NCBI RefSeq assembly: GCF_000422265.1
Contig: NZ_AULL01000013.1
Location: 1-64,000, forward strand
From: Kaistella palustris DSM 21579
GTDB taxonomy: Bacteria > Bacteroidota > Bacteroidia > Flavobacteriales > Weeksellaceae
Length of the DNA: 64,000 nucleotides
Reading direction: 5' to 3'
In this document: positions 1 through 7,881 of the stretch, in pieces
Layout: each line of letters starts with the position of its first letter
Numbering within the stretch: position 1 is the stretch's first letter
The notes under the pieces: model-generated
What the model was told of the DNA's origin: nothing
Database searches by the model: none
The model's input: only the letters and a program-made list of their open reading frames with translations
Position numbers and translations under genes: made by a program

Positions 1-281
1 AAACTTACAAAGAGAACTTTGTCTGAAAGTTTCACTTTCAAAGCGAATACTCGCCGTTAAGTTTGGCTAAGTTACCCGAAAATTATGACAAAGTCAAGGC
101 TCCGGTTAATTTTGGGTGATTTCACCTTCCCCTTTTTTGAGGGTATTTTTTTCCGTTTTCTTTTTTAAACTTCGCAAAGCGGGGTTTTGCAAAATATAAA
201 ACAGAAATAAAACCTACCTTTTCGGAATTAAAACTGAAAAATTTTTGTAGTTTAGGGAAGTGAATAATAAACAAAAAATTC
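1..281. other. AT-rich stretch, no supported gene
   Basis: This stretch precedes the first complete attC-like site and is probably the interior of an upstream gene cassette. An 83-codon minus-strand frame runs across it and on into the attC hairpin at 282-369. It has a low-complexity composition and no recognisable domain, so it is not called. A short imperfect inverted repeat near positions 15-45 followed by GTTAAG at about 57 could be the end of another attC, but its left partner is missing. No promoter was recognised. Confidence 0.4.
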
Positions 282-369
282 AGATAACAGGGCATTGCCA
301 AAAGATCGGCTCCAGGGCTTAGGCCTGCAGCTATTTGCCGATCCTTCGGCAATGCCCGACCGTTATATG
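282..369 (+). repeat. attC-like recombination site 1
   Basis: The inverse core AGATAAC lies at the left and the core GTTATAT at the right (362-368). Between them are arms GGGCATTGCC (about 290) and GGCAATGCCC (about 348) and an inner pair around GATCGG/CCGATC. The next cassette begins TTATATGCC, and GGCATATAA recurs at the left end of its own attC at 2994. This is the pairing expected of integron cassettes. The site precedes the helicase-HNH gene and fixes the array polarity as + strand. The sequence features are seen directly; recombination activity is inferred. Confidence 0.82.
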
Positions 370-421
370 CCATTTTAGAACAACCGCCACCAACAAAGAC
401 AAAACTGACTGAAATTAAATT

Positions 422-2983
422 ATGGAACTAAAAGAAATCCGAGAAATTGTTAAGGAAATCATTTTTGACATTGAGAAAAACAAACTCAATCTGACTTATA
501 GAAATTATGAAACTTTCTTGGAAAGAATTGGAATGGGCAAAAAACGGAATTTTAAAATTCTGACAAAATTTGACTATCAATTCAAAAAACAAAATCTTAC
601 GCTTTGGTGCGGAAAGGAAGAAGTCAAAAAAATATCTTGGTTTAAGAAAGGCGAAACGGTAACTTTTAGAATGGCTGAAAATTCAGAAGCGAAAAACACA
701 ATGGATAAAAAAGAAAAAAACGTAAAATATGATTTTGCAGGAAAAATAAATATTGCAAATGCTGAAAGTGGAATTGTTCCGTACGAACATCAGGAGAAAG
801 CTTTTTACAGCCTAAATCAAAAAATAATTAAGACCAACAAAAATCCATTTGCTGGTTTATTGGTTTTGCCAACAGGTGGCGGAAAAACGTTGACAGCAGG
901 ACATTGGATTGCGAAAAATTATTTGGACAAAGGTAAAAAAGTGCTTTGGCTCGCTCACAGACACGAACTTTTAGAACAAGCAAAAAGTACATTTGCAGAC
1001 AAATTGGCTTTTAACGATATTTTTGAAAATAAAACTTCTTTCAATTATCGAATTATTTCGGGCATTCACGATAAACCAATTAACATCAGACCTTCGGACG
1101 ATTTAATTATTTCTAGCAAAGACAGTCTGAATGCAGGTTTCAATCATTTGTACAACAATTGGATTAAAGGAAATACCGAAGAAATATTTTTGGTAATTGA
1201 CGAAGCTCATCACGCAACTGCAAAAACGTACAGAAAATTAATCCAAAATATTCAAGAAAATGTTTCTCATTTTCAAATGCTTGGTTTAACCGCAACGCCT
1301 TTCAGAACTGCGGAAAATGAACAAGGTTTGTTGAAAAAAGTTTTTCCAGACGACATCGTTTATAAAATAGATTTACGAACATTAATCCGTTTAGGAATTT
1401 TATCTGAACCACATTTTGAAGAAGTTCCGACAGGATTAAATTTCATTAAAGACTTATCTGAAGAACAAATTGAACAACTTAATTATTTCGACATCGACAG
1501 CATTGGAAAAGGAATTGCCAAAACAATTGCCGAAAATGACGAAAGAAATCATACGATTGTAAACAAGTACCTTCTCAACAAGGAAAAGTACAAACAAACC
1601 ATTGTTTTTGCTTTAAATGTTGACAATGCAATTGCTTTAAATGCTTTGTTCAAAGAAGCAGGCGTAAAATCTGATTACGTTATTTCAACTGTAAAAGACC
1701 AAGCGACAGGTGTAACTATTTCGAGTAAAGACAACAAAAATAAGATTGCAAAATTCAGAAATGAAGAAATTAAAGTTTTAATCAACGTAAATATTTTGAC
1801 CGAAGGAACTGACGTTCCAAACGTTCAATCTATCTTTTTAGCAAGACCTACAATTTCGTCTATTTTGATGACGCAAATGATTGGTCGAGGTTTGCGTGGT
1901 TTAAAAGCAGGCGGCACAAAAGAAGCTTACATTGTTAGTTTTGTTGACGATTGGCAAAATCGTATTTCGTGGATTAATCCTGAAAAATTATTTATTGAAG
2001 ACAACATTGATTTCAACGAAGTTGACAGAGAAACGAAAAAACAAATTTTGCGTTTGGTTGCCATCAATAAAGTTGAGGAATTTGCAATTTTAACCAATAA
2101 AATCATCGACCCAGAAAAACGTGAAGAACTTGAAAAATTAAACTTCATTGAACGTTTTCCATTAGGAATTTACCAATTCAGATTTTTGGAACAACACAAT
2201 GACGAAGAACCAATAGAAAGGAATTGTGAGGTTTTGGTTTATGACAATATTTTACAATCCTACACCGATTTTGTTAATGCTTTACCAAGTTTCTTCGAGC
2301 AAAATAATTTGACTGAAAGAGATGTTTTGGACGAGGACGAATTGGAAGATTTTGCAGAACAAATTGAAGAAGAATTTTTCAAAGGAACTTTAAAATATCC
2401 TGCTTACCATTTGCAAGACATCAAAGATATTTTGCAGTATTACACCATTCAAGACGAAGTTCCTGTTTTCATCGAATTGAAAGACAGAGAAAAATATGAT
2501 ATTGACAAAATTGCTTCGGAAATTATAGAGAAAGACCTTGGCGAAAAATCGCAAACTGAACTTATCAATAAAATTTGGGACAATAACGAAATTGAATGGC
2601 AAACGTTTTTCAATTTTGATAAACGTGGATTTTTAAGAGAAATTAATTTAGCAAAATCAAGAATAAATCATCCTGAACTTTTTCAACGAAAAGGTATAAA
2701 ACCAACCGAAGAAAAGGAATTGAGAAGCTACGAAAAACTGAAACTTCACGAATTGAGAGAACAAGACCCAACTTATGAAAAATGGTTGCGTGACGAAGTT
2801 TTCAAGAAATTCACAGACAAAGACGGATTTTATTTTAGTGCCGAAAGCGGATATAAAAGTAAAAACAAATTGGACTTTCAACTTGACCACATCAAATCTA
2901 TGCACAATGGCGGTTTGACAATTTTTGAAAATCTACAACTATTAACAAGAAGCGAAAATGCTAAAAAAGGAAATAAAGACTAA
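422..2983 (+). CDS. SF2 DEAH helicase with C-terminal HNH endonuclease domain (cassette gene)
   Basis: An 853-residue superfamily 2 helicase of the ResIII/SSL2 type. Walker A PTGGGKT lies at about 150-156, the DEAH box IDEAHHA near 258, motif III LTATPF near 288 and motif VI QMIGRGLRG near 485. The last 50 residues form an HNH nuclease module, with LDHI near 821, then GG and an N-LQLL-N-KG pattern ending at the stop. The first 110 residues are lysine-rich and unassigned. The gene lies between attC sites 1 and 2 with 53 bp of leader and fills its cassette. DNA unwinding coupled to nicking or cleavage is the natural reading. A role against phage or plasmid DNA is inference from the architecture and the integron setting. 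The helicase call is firm; the biological target is unknown. Confidence 0.9.
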   Translation: MELKEIREIVKEIIFDIEKNKLNLTYRNYETFLERIGMGKKRNFKILTKFDYQFKKQNLTLWCGKEEVKKISWFKKGETVTFRMAENSEAKNTMDKKEKNVKYDFAGKINIANAESGIVPYEHQEKAFYSLNQKIIKTNKNPFAGLLVLPTGGGKTLTAGHWIAKNYLDKGKKVLWLAHRHELLEQAKSTFADKLAFNDIFENKTSFNYRIISGIHDKPINIRPSDDLIISSKDSLNAGFNHLYNNWIKGNTEEIFLVIDEAHHATAKTYRKLIQNIQENVSHFQMLGLTATPFRTAENEQGLLKKVFPDDIVYKIDLRTLIRLGILSEPHFEEVPTGLNFIKDLSEEQIEQLNYFDIDSIGKGIAKTIAENDERNHTIVNKYLLNKEKYKQTIVFALNVDNAIALNALFKEAGVKSDYVISTVKDQATGVTISSKDNKNKIAKFRNEEIKVLINVNILTEGTDVPNVQSIFLARPTISSILMTQMIGRGLRGLKAGGTKEAYIVSFVDDWQNRISWINPEKLFIEDNIDFNEVDRETKKQILRLVAINKVEEFAILTNKIIDPEKREELEKLNFIERFPLGIYQFRFLEQHNDEEPIERNCEVLVYDNILQSYTDFVNALPSFFEQNNLTERDVLDEDELEDFAEQIEEEFFKGTLKYPAYHLQDIKDILQYYTIQDEVPVFIELKDREKYDIDKIASEIIEKDLGEKSQTELINKIWDNNEIEWQTFFNFDKRGFLREINLAKSRINHPELFQRKGIKPTEEKELRSYEKLKLHELREQDPTYEKWLRDEVFKKFTDKDGFYFSAESGYKSKNKLDFQLDHIKSMHNGGLTIFENLQLLTRSENAKKGNKD

Positions 2984-2993
2984 CAAAAAAAAC

Positions 2994-3128
2994 GGCATAT
3001 AACAGCAGTTTTGCGTAATGGCGGGTTTAGTGCTAAATTCAAGTTCAGTTTTTCAATTGAACTTTAGTACAAAGTTGAAGTTTTGTGCTTCGATTTCCGC
3101 CACTACGCAAAGCTGCAAACCGTTGTCA
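2994..3128 (+). repeat. attC-like recombination site 2
   Basis: The left end GGCATATAAC pairs with the start of this cassette at 362-370. The outer arms are GCGTAATGGCGG (about 3014) and CCGCCACTACGC (about 3097), so the arms pair with one or two mismatches. A second inner palindrome around AAGTTCA/TGAACTT fills the variable loop. The core GTTGTC begins at 3122. The site follows the helicase-HNH stop by 10 bp. Confidence 0.82.
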
Positions 3129-3344
3129 GCAACGGCGCGGACGATGATTTTCTCGACAGCACTTTAATTATTTCAGGTCTACCCTTTCTTCGAGAATTTG
3201 TTTTGGAGAAATTGCCGCTGCTTACAACACGGTATTTATACAAACGGGGCGGAAGTTTTCATCGAAGATTTTTGCGTAAAATTTAATTTCCGGCGAGTAT
3301 AAAATTTTGGTATATTTATCCCCGTTTGCAGAAATACCCAATCG
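3123..3344 (+). other. Gene cassette without a recognisable ORF
   Basis: This cassette spans the core at 3122 to the core at 3344, and most of it is its own attC. Only about 90 bp lie outside the attC. The 67-codon + frame at 3083-3286 runs through both flanking attC stems, so it is not convincing. The cassette start GTTGTCAGCAACGGC is complementary, with two mismatches, to the sequence ending in ACAAC at 3228, so recombination signals are intact. It may be a deletion remnant or may encode a short RNA; the sequence does not decide between these. Confidence 0.6.
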
Positions 3345-3352
3345 TTAGCGGC
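3220..3352 (+). repeat. attC-like recombination site 3
   Basis: The left end GCTTACAAC and the right core GTTAGCGGC (3344-3352) flank arms CGGTATTTATACAAACGGGG and CCCCGTTTGCAGAAATACC. The arm sequence (TATTT..AGCGGGGCGGAAG type) is shared with sites 4 and 5, forming one subfamily. The first base after the core starts the next cassette. Confidence 0.82.
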
Positions 3353-3384
3353 AAGTGAAATGCGGCATTAAAAGAAGACAAGTA

Positions 3385-3678
3385 ATGATAATTGAAAATT
3401 TATTAAAAGAAAATGAATTTTACTATTGGTTTTTATTTCCGACAATTATTGCTGTTTTCTTGGTTACAAAAACAATCACCATTTTAGCAAAGAAAAAAAG
3501 TTTTCTAAACTGGACGTTTTCAATAATTATAATAGGCTTGATTATCATTTCTGAATATATTCTCGGAATAATCTTTTTTACAGATTCTTGGCCAACATTC
3601 CTTCCTCATATTGGAATTGGTTTGGCTTTAATAATTTATTTAATTCAAAAATATATCACTAAAATCACCAGCCGCTAA
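3385..3678 (+). CDS. Small membrane protein of unknown function (cassette gene)
   Basis: A 97-residue hydrophobic protein starting at ATG 3385, which has an AAGAAG stretch 10 bp upstream. A GTG 30 bp earlier would add ten residues and lies on the cassette boundary. Three likely membrane helices are visible: FYYWFLFPTIIAVFLV, WTFSIIIIGLIIISEYIL and IGIGLALIIYLI. The C-terminus is a short basic tail. No family is recognised. The stop codon TAA is part of the left inverse core of attC site 4, so the gene fills its cassette completely. Single-gene cassettes for small membrane proteins are common in integrons, but no function can be assigned. Confidence 0.72.
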   Translation: MIIENLLKENEFYYWFLFPTIIAVFLVTKTITILAKKKSFLNWTFSIIIIGLIIISEYILGIIFFTDSWPTFLPHIGIGLALIIYLIQKYITKITSR

Positions 3679-3805
3679 CACGGTATTTCTATTAGCGGGG
3701 CGGAAGTTTCTATCATCAAGATTTTCGCTAATTGTTCAATTTGTTATATTTACAAAGACTTCTTATAAAAATTACCCGCCAACAGAAATACCCAACCGTT
3801 AGCCG
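3671..3805 (+). repeat. attC-like recombination site 4
   Basis: The left end GCCGCTAAC is the exact complement of this cassette's start GTTAGCGGC at 3344. The right core GTTAGCCG lies at 3798. The arms CGGTATTTCTATTAGCGGGG and CCGCCAACAGAAATACC pair around a loop of about 80 bp. The loop is nearly the same sequence as in site 5, including TTCAATTTGTTATATTTACA. Confidence 0.85.
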
Positions 3806-3814
3806 TAATTTCAA

Positions 3815-5494
3815 ATGAGTGTACACATAATAAAAGACAAATATTTAATTTTCAAAGGTGAAAAATCTGCTGAAATAAAATTTCGCAAAGAATTATCTGC
3901 TTTAATAATAGAAAAATATGGAGATAAAGAATTCTCACAAGTAGAAACTACAGATATAATAAATTTTAGTCTCTCTTATTTTATTGAAAAATTTAAAGAA
4001 ATTTGTTTTAATGAAAAATCGGTAAGGTTTTATCAAAACATTTTTAAATTCCACGAACAAAGTATTGAATTAGTATATAAATTTTCCGATGAAAGAAACG
4101 ATTCTAGGAGTGAAATCGACTTTAAATATATTGCAAGCTACAGAAGGATTTTAAAGTTTATTTTAGAAACAGCGTGCGAAGTTGATATGCACAATGACGA
4201 AAAAATGAATGATGCTTTCAAAGAAAGATTTGAAAAAAAATTACATGATTTATTGTTCTTAGGAGATATGATTCTGACTTGTGTTAGTTTATATGCGGAA
4301 CAAACGATGATTGAAGATGCGAATGAAATAAGATTTGAAGATGGACTCTATGTTTTCTCAAGAAAGCACCACTATGACTTTATTTTTCAGCATATTTCAA
4401 AAGAATCTGGAGGGCAACTAACAAAAGCCGTTGTAGATAATTCTGAACTTGCAGGATTTACAGACCTCAAAAATGCTTTAAAAAACTGTTTTGGAATTGA
4501 TTATGACAATGTAGGACATTTGATTGCATCAATACATGAAATGAATAAAGATAAAGGTGGCGATGTAGTTGCTGTAGGTTGGGAAACCTTCCCCCAAAAC
4601 CTAGTAAATTTATTTGGAGCAGACGATTTAAGTGCAAACCTTTTTTTTAAAGGATTGACATTAGATAAGACGAATAAAATGTCACTTTTAGACTTAGCTT
4701 GTAAACCTTATAAGGTGAACAGATATTTATATAAACCTATTCTTGTGTGGAACATTGATGGAGAGAATTATGCATTAGTTGGCAAAAATTCGTGGAGTGA
4801 AACTTTTATTCAATTAGCCTCTAATTCTATTCCTTGGGGAAAAGCGCCCGACGAATGGTTAAGGAATAAATGCTTTAAAGAATATGTTCACAGAAAAGAA
4901 GACGAACACGATAAATGGCTCGACGATGCTGTGGAAGAAAAATTGATAGCAACAAAAGTTATGTATGACAGAAATGTAAAATCAATTTTAAATATTAACA
5001 TTAATAATGAGGAAGTCGGTGAGATAGATTTTATAATAATTTCTGAAAAAACAAAAAAAATATTTATTGTTGATTGCAAACATTTACTTGGAAGATATGA
5101 CACGCCAAATCAAAGAAATGATTATAACGTTTTTGTTTCTGGCAAAAGACCTTATAATAAAACATTAAAGAGAAAAATTAAATGGTTTAAGGAGAATAAA
5201 GAATTATTAGAAAATCATTTTGAAAAAAAATATCCTGAAATAAAAAGTAATTTTGAAGCTTTTGAAATTGAAGGGATTTTTATAATTAACACACAAACAT
5301 TGTATATGTATAATTCGGAATACAGAATATATGATGTTACTCAGGTTGAAAATGTTATCATGGGAACTTATGAAGATCCAACATTTATGATTTTAATTGA
5401 CGACGATGAAAAATCAGGGATATTAAAGGTTAATTATCCATATTTTAAGAAACCTGAATATAAATTATTTGATCCTTTTGAAAATGACAATTAA
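3815..5494 (+). CDS. Uncharacterised protein with PD-(D/E)XK nuclease-like motif (cassette gene)
   Basis: A 559-residue soluble protein, very A+T-rich. Residues 399-422 show a restriction-fold pattern: E-x-G-E-I-D405 followed by a hydrophobic strand, a turn, and I-V-D420-C-K422. This is the D...(D/E)xK arrangement of the PD-(D/E)XK superfamily. The N-terminal 350 residues are mainly predicted helical with no recognised family, and could be a sensor or regulatory part. It is alone in its cassette between attC sites 4 and 5, with no helicase or methyltransferase beside it. The motif is seen directly; nuclease activity is inferred. A defence or restriction role is plausible because integron cassettes are known to carry anti-phage genes, but this is unproven here. 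Confidence 0.7.
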   Translation: MSVHIIKDKYLIFKGEKSAEIKFRKELSALIIEKYGDKEFSQVETTDIINFSLSYFIEKFKEICFNEKSVRFYQNIFKFHEQSIELVYKFSDERNDSRSEIDFKYIASYRRILKFILETACEVDMHNDEKMNDAFKERFEKKLHDLLFLGDMILTCVSLYAEQTMIEDANEIRFEDGLYVFSRKHHYDFIFQHISKESGGQLTKAVVDNSELAGFTDLKNALKNCFGIDYDNVGHLIASIHEMNKDKGGDVVAVGWETFPQNLVNLFGADDLSANLFFKGLTLDKTNKMSLLDLACKPYKVNRYLYKPILVWNIDGENYALVGKNSWSETFIQLASNSIPWGKAPDEWLRNKCFKEYVHRKEDEHDKWLDDAVEEKLIATKVMYDRNVKSILNININNEEVGEIDFIIISEKTKKIFIVDCKHLLGRYDTPNQRNDYNVFVSGKRPYNKTLKRKIKWFKENKELLENHFEKKYPEIKSNFEAFEIEGIFIINTQTLYMYNSEYRIYDVTQVENVIMGTYEDPTFMILIDDDEKSGILKVNYPYFKKPEYKLFDPFENDN

Positions 5495-5507
5495 GGAAAA
5501 GAAACTA

Positions 5508-5643
5508 CGGCTAACAAAGTATTTCTATTAGCGGGTCGGAAGTTCCTATCATAAAGATTTTCGCTAGTTGTTCAATTTGTTATATTTACAAAGATTTGTT
5601 ATAAGACGTCCCCGCCAACAGAAATACCAAACCGTTAGCAGAA
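5508..5643 (+). repeat. attC-like recombination site 5
   Basis: The left end CGGCTAAC is the exact complement of the cassette start GTTAGCCG at 3798. The right core GTTAGCAGAA begins at 5634. The arms AAGTATTTCTATTAGCGGG and CCCGCCAACAGAAATACC are nearly identical to those of site 4. The site begins 13 bp after the stop of the 559-residue protein. Confidence 0.85.
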
Positions 5644-5712
5644 ATGCTAGAAGTCCGAGTACAACTTCGAGAGTATAAAATTAATTAGTAACTTTGATTC
5701 AAATATTTTAAA

Positions 5713-5952
5713 ATGGATTTGGAGACTCGAAAATTAAATTTGATCACATATCTTGCTCAATTGCAGGACGAAAGTTTTTTTGAAAAAATTGAAAATTATA
5801 TTCTGAAAAGATTCGAAAAAGAAGATCATTCCGATTTCCGACCCTTTACTTCTGACGAATTTATTAGCAGGATAAAAACATCGGAACAAGATTTTAAATC
5901 TGGAAATTTTAAGTCGCAAGAAGATCTCGAAAAATCATCTGCAAATTGGTAG
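5713..5952 (+). CDS. Probable antitoxin of a ParE/RelE-type toxin-antitoxin pair
   Basis: A 79-residue, strongly charged protein immediately upstream of a ParE/RelE-like toxin. Gene order (small antitoxin first) and the overlap or 2-bp gap to the toxin start are typical of type II toxin-antitoxin modules in Bacteroidota. No DNA-binding fold can be named with certainty from the sequence. The N-terminal half (NLITYLAQLQDESFFEKIEN) looks helical and the C-terminal tail is polar, as expected for a toxin-wrapping segment. It should neutralise the toxin and repress the operon. Its cassette has 69 bp between core and start codon, enough for its own promoter. Confidence 0.72.
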   Translation: MDLETRKLNLITYLAQLQDESFFEKIENYILKRFEKEDHSDFRPFTSDEFISRIKTSEQDFKSGNFKSQEDLEKSSANW

Positions 5953-5954
5953 AG

Positions 5955-6272
5955 ATGAAAATGATATGGACAGATTTTGCAATTGAAAATTTGAAAAATA
6001 TTTTTGATTTCTATTCTAAGAAAGCTAATAAGAAAATAGCACATAAAATTCGTAAGGACGTGCTTGCTACAGCCAAACAACTGCTTAAAAATCCAAATTC
6101 AGGACAAATTGAATTTAATTTACTCGAACTAAATCAAAACCACCGATATTTGGTTTGTGGAAACTTTAAGATTATATATAGAATCGAAGGTGAACTACTT
6201 ATCATAAGTGATATTTTTGATGGAAGACAAAACCCAATCAAGATAAATGATGATAAGAGGCAATTAAAGTAA
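5955..6272 (+). CDS. ParE/RelE superfamily toxin
   Basis: About 105 residues, starting at ATG 5955. A TTG at 5946 overlapping the antitoxin stop is an alternative start. The RelE/ParE fold signature is clear: FAIENLKNIFDFYSKKANKK at the N-terminus, RKDVLATAKQLLKNPNSG in the middle helix, and HRYLVCGNFKIIYRIE followed by ISDIFDGRQNP at the C-terminal strands. Family members either block gyrase (ParE) or cleave mRNA at the ribosome (RelE); the sequence does not settle which. In cassette arrays such modules are known to stabilise the array against loss. It shares its cassette with the antitoxin, and attC site 6 starts 7 bp after its stop. Confidence 0.85.
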   Translation: MKMIWTDFAIENLKNIFDFYSKKANKKIAHKIRKDVLATAKQLLKNPNSGQIEFNLLELNQNHRYLVCGNFKIIYRIEGELLIISDIFDGRQNPIKINDDKRQLK

Positions 6273-6278
6273 AAGCAC

Positions 6279-6406
6279 TTCTGCTAACAGCGGTTTTGCA
6301 ATAGTGCGGCGTTTTCGCCATTTTTACTATTTTAGATATTCCGAAGTAAGTTTTTAATAAAAAGATTTGTAATTTTAAGCCGCAAAGCCGCAAAACGTTA
6401 TCTGCA
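6279..6406 (+). repeat. attC-like recombination site 6
   Basis: The left end TTCTGCTAAC is the exact complement of the cassette start GTTAGCAGAA at 5634. The right core GTTATCTGC begins at 6397. The arms CAGCGGTTTTGC and GCAAAGCCGC together with GTGCGGCG and AAGCCGC give the folded stem. The arm type (GCGGTTTTGC) resembles site 2 rather than sites 3-5. The IS3 element starts 18 bp downstream. Confidence 0.82.
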
Positions 6407-6467
6407 ACCATAAAACATCTATCGTACCAAAATAGGTTGACTAAAAATTAAACACTTTTAGCAACTT

Positions 6468-6851
6468 ATGGACATACCAGAAAATCAAGCCTGCCGAAAA
6501 AGAAACGGCAAAGAAACCTCCTTCGAGTTCAAAATTTCCGTCATCGCCGAAATTGCAAACGGACAGATTTCCGCTAACTTTGCCTCCAAGAAGTACAACA
6601 TTAGCCGAAGCACCATCAGCTACTGGCAAAAGAAATTAAGCAACTACACCGTGGAGAAAAAGTACAAATCCAAAGAAGACGAGATCAAAGCGCTGAAAGC
6701 CAAAATCTACGATCTGGAGGGCATTAAGGATTTCCAGCAGGACATCATCATCGAGTTTGAACGCGTCACAGGAAAGGAACTCTCAAAAAAGTTCTTGCCC
6801 GAGAAATTGGCAAACGAGATCCAGCGCAAAAAGAAAAAACTAAAGGACTAA
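6468..6851 (+). CDS. IS3-family transposase OrfA
   Basis: A 127-residue protein with an N-terminal helix-turn-helix (SFEFKISVIAEIANGQIS to SRSTISYWQKKL, residues 15-60) that binds the element ends. A leucine-zipper-like coiled coil follows (EDEIKALKAKIYDLEGI) and serves for multimerisation. The reading frame ends in an A-rich run, AAAAAGAAAAAAC at about 6828-6840, where -1 slippage would join it to OrfB. This is the usual IS3 strategy for making the full transposase. Length and arrangement match intact elements. Confidence 0.9.
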   Translation: MDIPENQACRKRNGKETSFEFKISVIAEIANGQISANFASKKYNISRSTISYWQKKLSNYTVEKKYKSKEDEIKALKAKIYDLEGIKDFQQDIIIEFERVTGKELSKKFLPEKLANEIQRKKKKLKD

Positions 6852-7717
6852 AACCTTTTAAGAAATCCTGGATTTACCAATCTCTCGGGCTGAGCAAACA
6901 GGCTTATTATCAAAGAATTAAGAGACAGCAAGCGTTAGAATTGCAACAACAATCCGTTCTGCAGCTCGTTATGGAAGTTAGAAAAGAAAAGCCAAAAACA
7001 GGAACAGCAAAACTCTACGACGAGATCAAGCCTATTCTTCTGGCAAAAGGAATAAAAATGGGCAGAAATGCACTCAACGATTTCCTTCGCTGGGAAGGGC
7101 TTCTGGTAAAGAAAACCAAGCGTTTCCACATTACCACAGACTCTAAACACGGCTTTTTCAAGTCGCCTAACCGACTGAAAGACATTACGGTATCGCACGC
7201 GGAGCAGGCGTTCGCGGCCGATATCACCTACATCAGAACCGATGGTGGGCATACCTATCTTGCCCTGGTGACGGACGTGTATTCAAAGATGATCATGGGT
7301 TACGCCTATGCGAATCACATGAAGGCCGAGCTGGTGATCGACGCCCTGAAAATGGCAAAAAAGAACTGCATTCACAGCACTAATACCATCATTCACCACA
7401 GCGACCGGGGAATACAGTATTGCTGCCCGGATTTTTCTCAGTACGCGGAGAAAAACGGCTTTCTCCTAAGTACCACCCAGCAGTACGATCCTTATGAAAA
7501 TGCCGTCGCAGAGCGTGTCAACGGAATTTTGAAGTATGAGTTTGGTTTAAAGGATTCCATCGTAAATGAAGAAGTAGCCAGAAAAATGATCGCTCAGGCT
7601 GTCAGGATTTACAACGAAAAACGACTTCACTGGTCGCTGCAGTTCAAGACACCCGAGGCCGTTCATCTCGAATATAATCCGGTTGAATATATTTCTTATA
7701 AAAGGAAAACCGCATGA
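6839..7717 (+). CDS. IS3-family transposase OrfB (DDE integrase domain), probably expressed by -1 frameshift
   Basis: The frame is open from the slippery A-run at about 6826-6840 to 7717, so the catalytic protein is probably made as an OrfAB fusion rather than from the TTG at 6941. The N-terminal part reads SWIYQSLGLSKQAYYQR, a usual OrfB opening. The rve-type core carries the DDE triad: D in FAADITYIRT, D in HHSDRGIQY and E in ENAVAERVNG, with the last two spaced as expected. The C-terminal motif YNEKRLHWSLQFKTPEAVH is also typical. The element therefore looks catalytically intact. Confidence 0.9.
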   Translation, partial: TKGLKPFKKSWIYQSLGLSKQAYYQRIKRQQALELQQQSVLQLVMEVRKEKPKTGTAKLYDEIKPILLAKGIKMGRNALNDFLRWEGLLVKKTKRFHITTDSKHGFFKSPNRLKDITVSHAEQAFAADITYIRTDGGHTYLALVTDVYSKMIMGYAYANHMKAELVIDALKMAKKNCIHSTNTIIHHSDRGIQYCCPDFSQYAEKNGFLLSTTQQYDPYENAVAERVNGILKYEFGLKDSIVNEEVARKMIAQAVRIYNEKRLHWSLQFKTPEAVHLEYNPVEYISYKRKTA

Positions 7718-7737
7718 TGTTGTCGGAAAAACCCGCG

Positions 7738-7799
7738 GTAATAAAATGTGGGAAAATCGGTGGGCCAGAAGCGCGGGACATTTTTCCGCATTTTATTCC
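7738..7799. repeat. Long hairpin inside the IS3 right end
   Basis: Arms of about 20 bp, AATAAAATGTGGGAAAAT (from 7740) and ATTTTTCCGCATTTTATTCC (to 7799), pair with few mismatches around a GC-rich 20-bp loop. The hairpin lies between the OrfB stop and the right terminal repeat. It could stop transcription leaving or entering the element. No T-run follows, so it is not called a standard terminator. Confidence 0.5.
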
Positions 7800-7881
7800 G
7801 GCGTCTAAAAAATTATGATAAATTTGAATCAATACTAAACCAAAAAAAGGTCAACCTATTTTGGTACAAGACAAAATCACA

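Larger units (their letters stand above)
6424..7867 (+). mobile_element. IS3-family insertion sequence
   Basis: A complete-looking element of about 1444 bp bounded by 18-bp perfect inverted repeats, GTACCAAAATAGGTTGAC at 6424-6441 and its complement at 7850-7867. It encodes the two overlapping frames typical of IS3 (OrfA, then OrfB in the -1 frame). No 3-4 bp target duplication is visible: the left flank is ATC and the right flank is AAG. Either the element is old, or its insertion was followed by a rearrangement. It sits just inside the start of the last cassette, separating attC site 6 from that cassette's gene. Confidence 0.9.

Noticed and set aside
122-373. 83-codon minus-strand frame at the left edge
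   Set aside because: It runs through the attC hairpin, has low-complexity composition and no recognisable domain; chance frame.
3083-3286. 67-codon + frame between attC sites 2 and 3
   Set aside because: It begins inside one attC stem and ends inside the next; the real content is an ORF-less cassette.
2994-6406. Repeated palindromic blocks considered as a CRISPR array
   Set aside because: Spacing is 0.2-2 kb with whole genes between, arms are imperfect and the ends match attC logic, not direct repeats and spacers.
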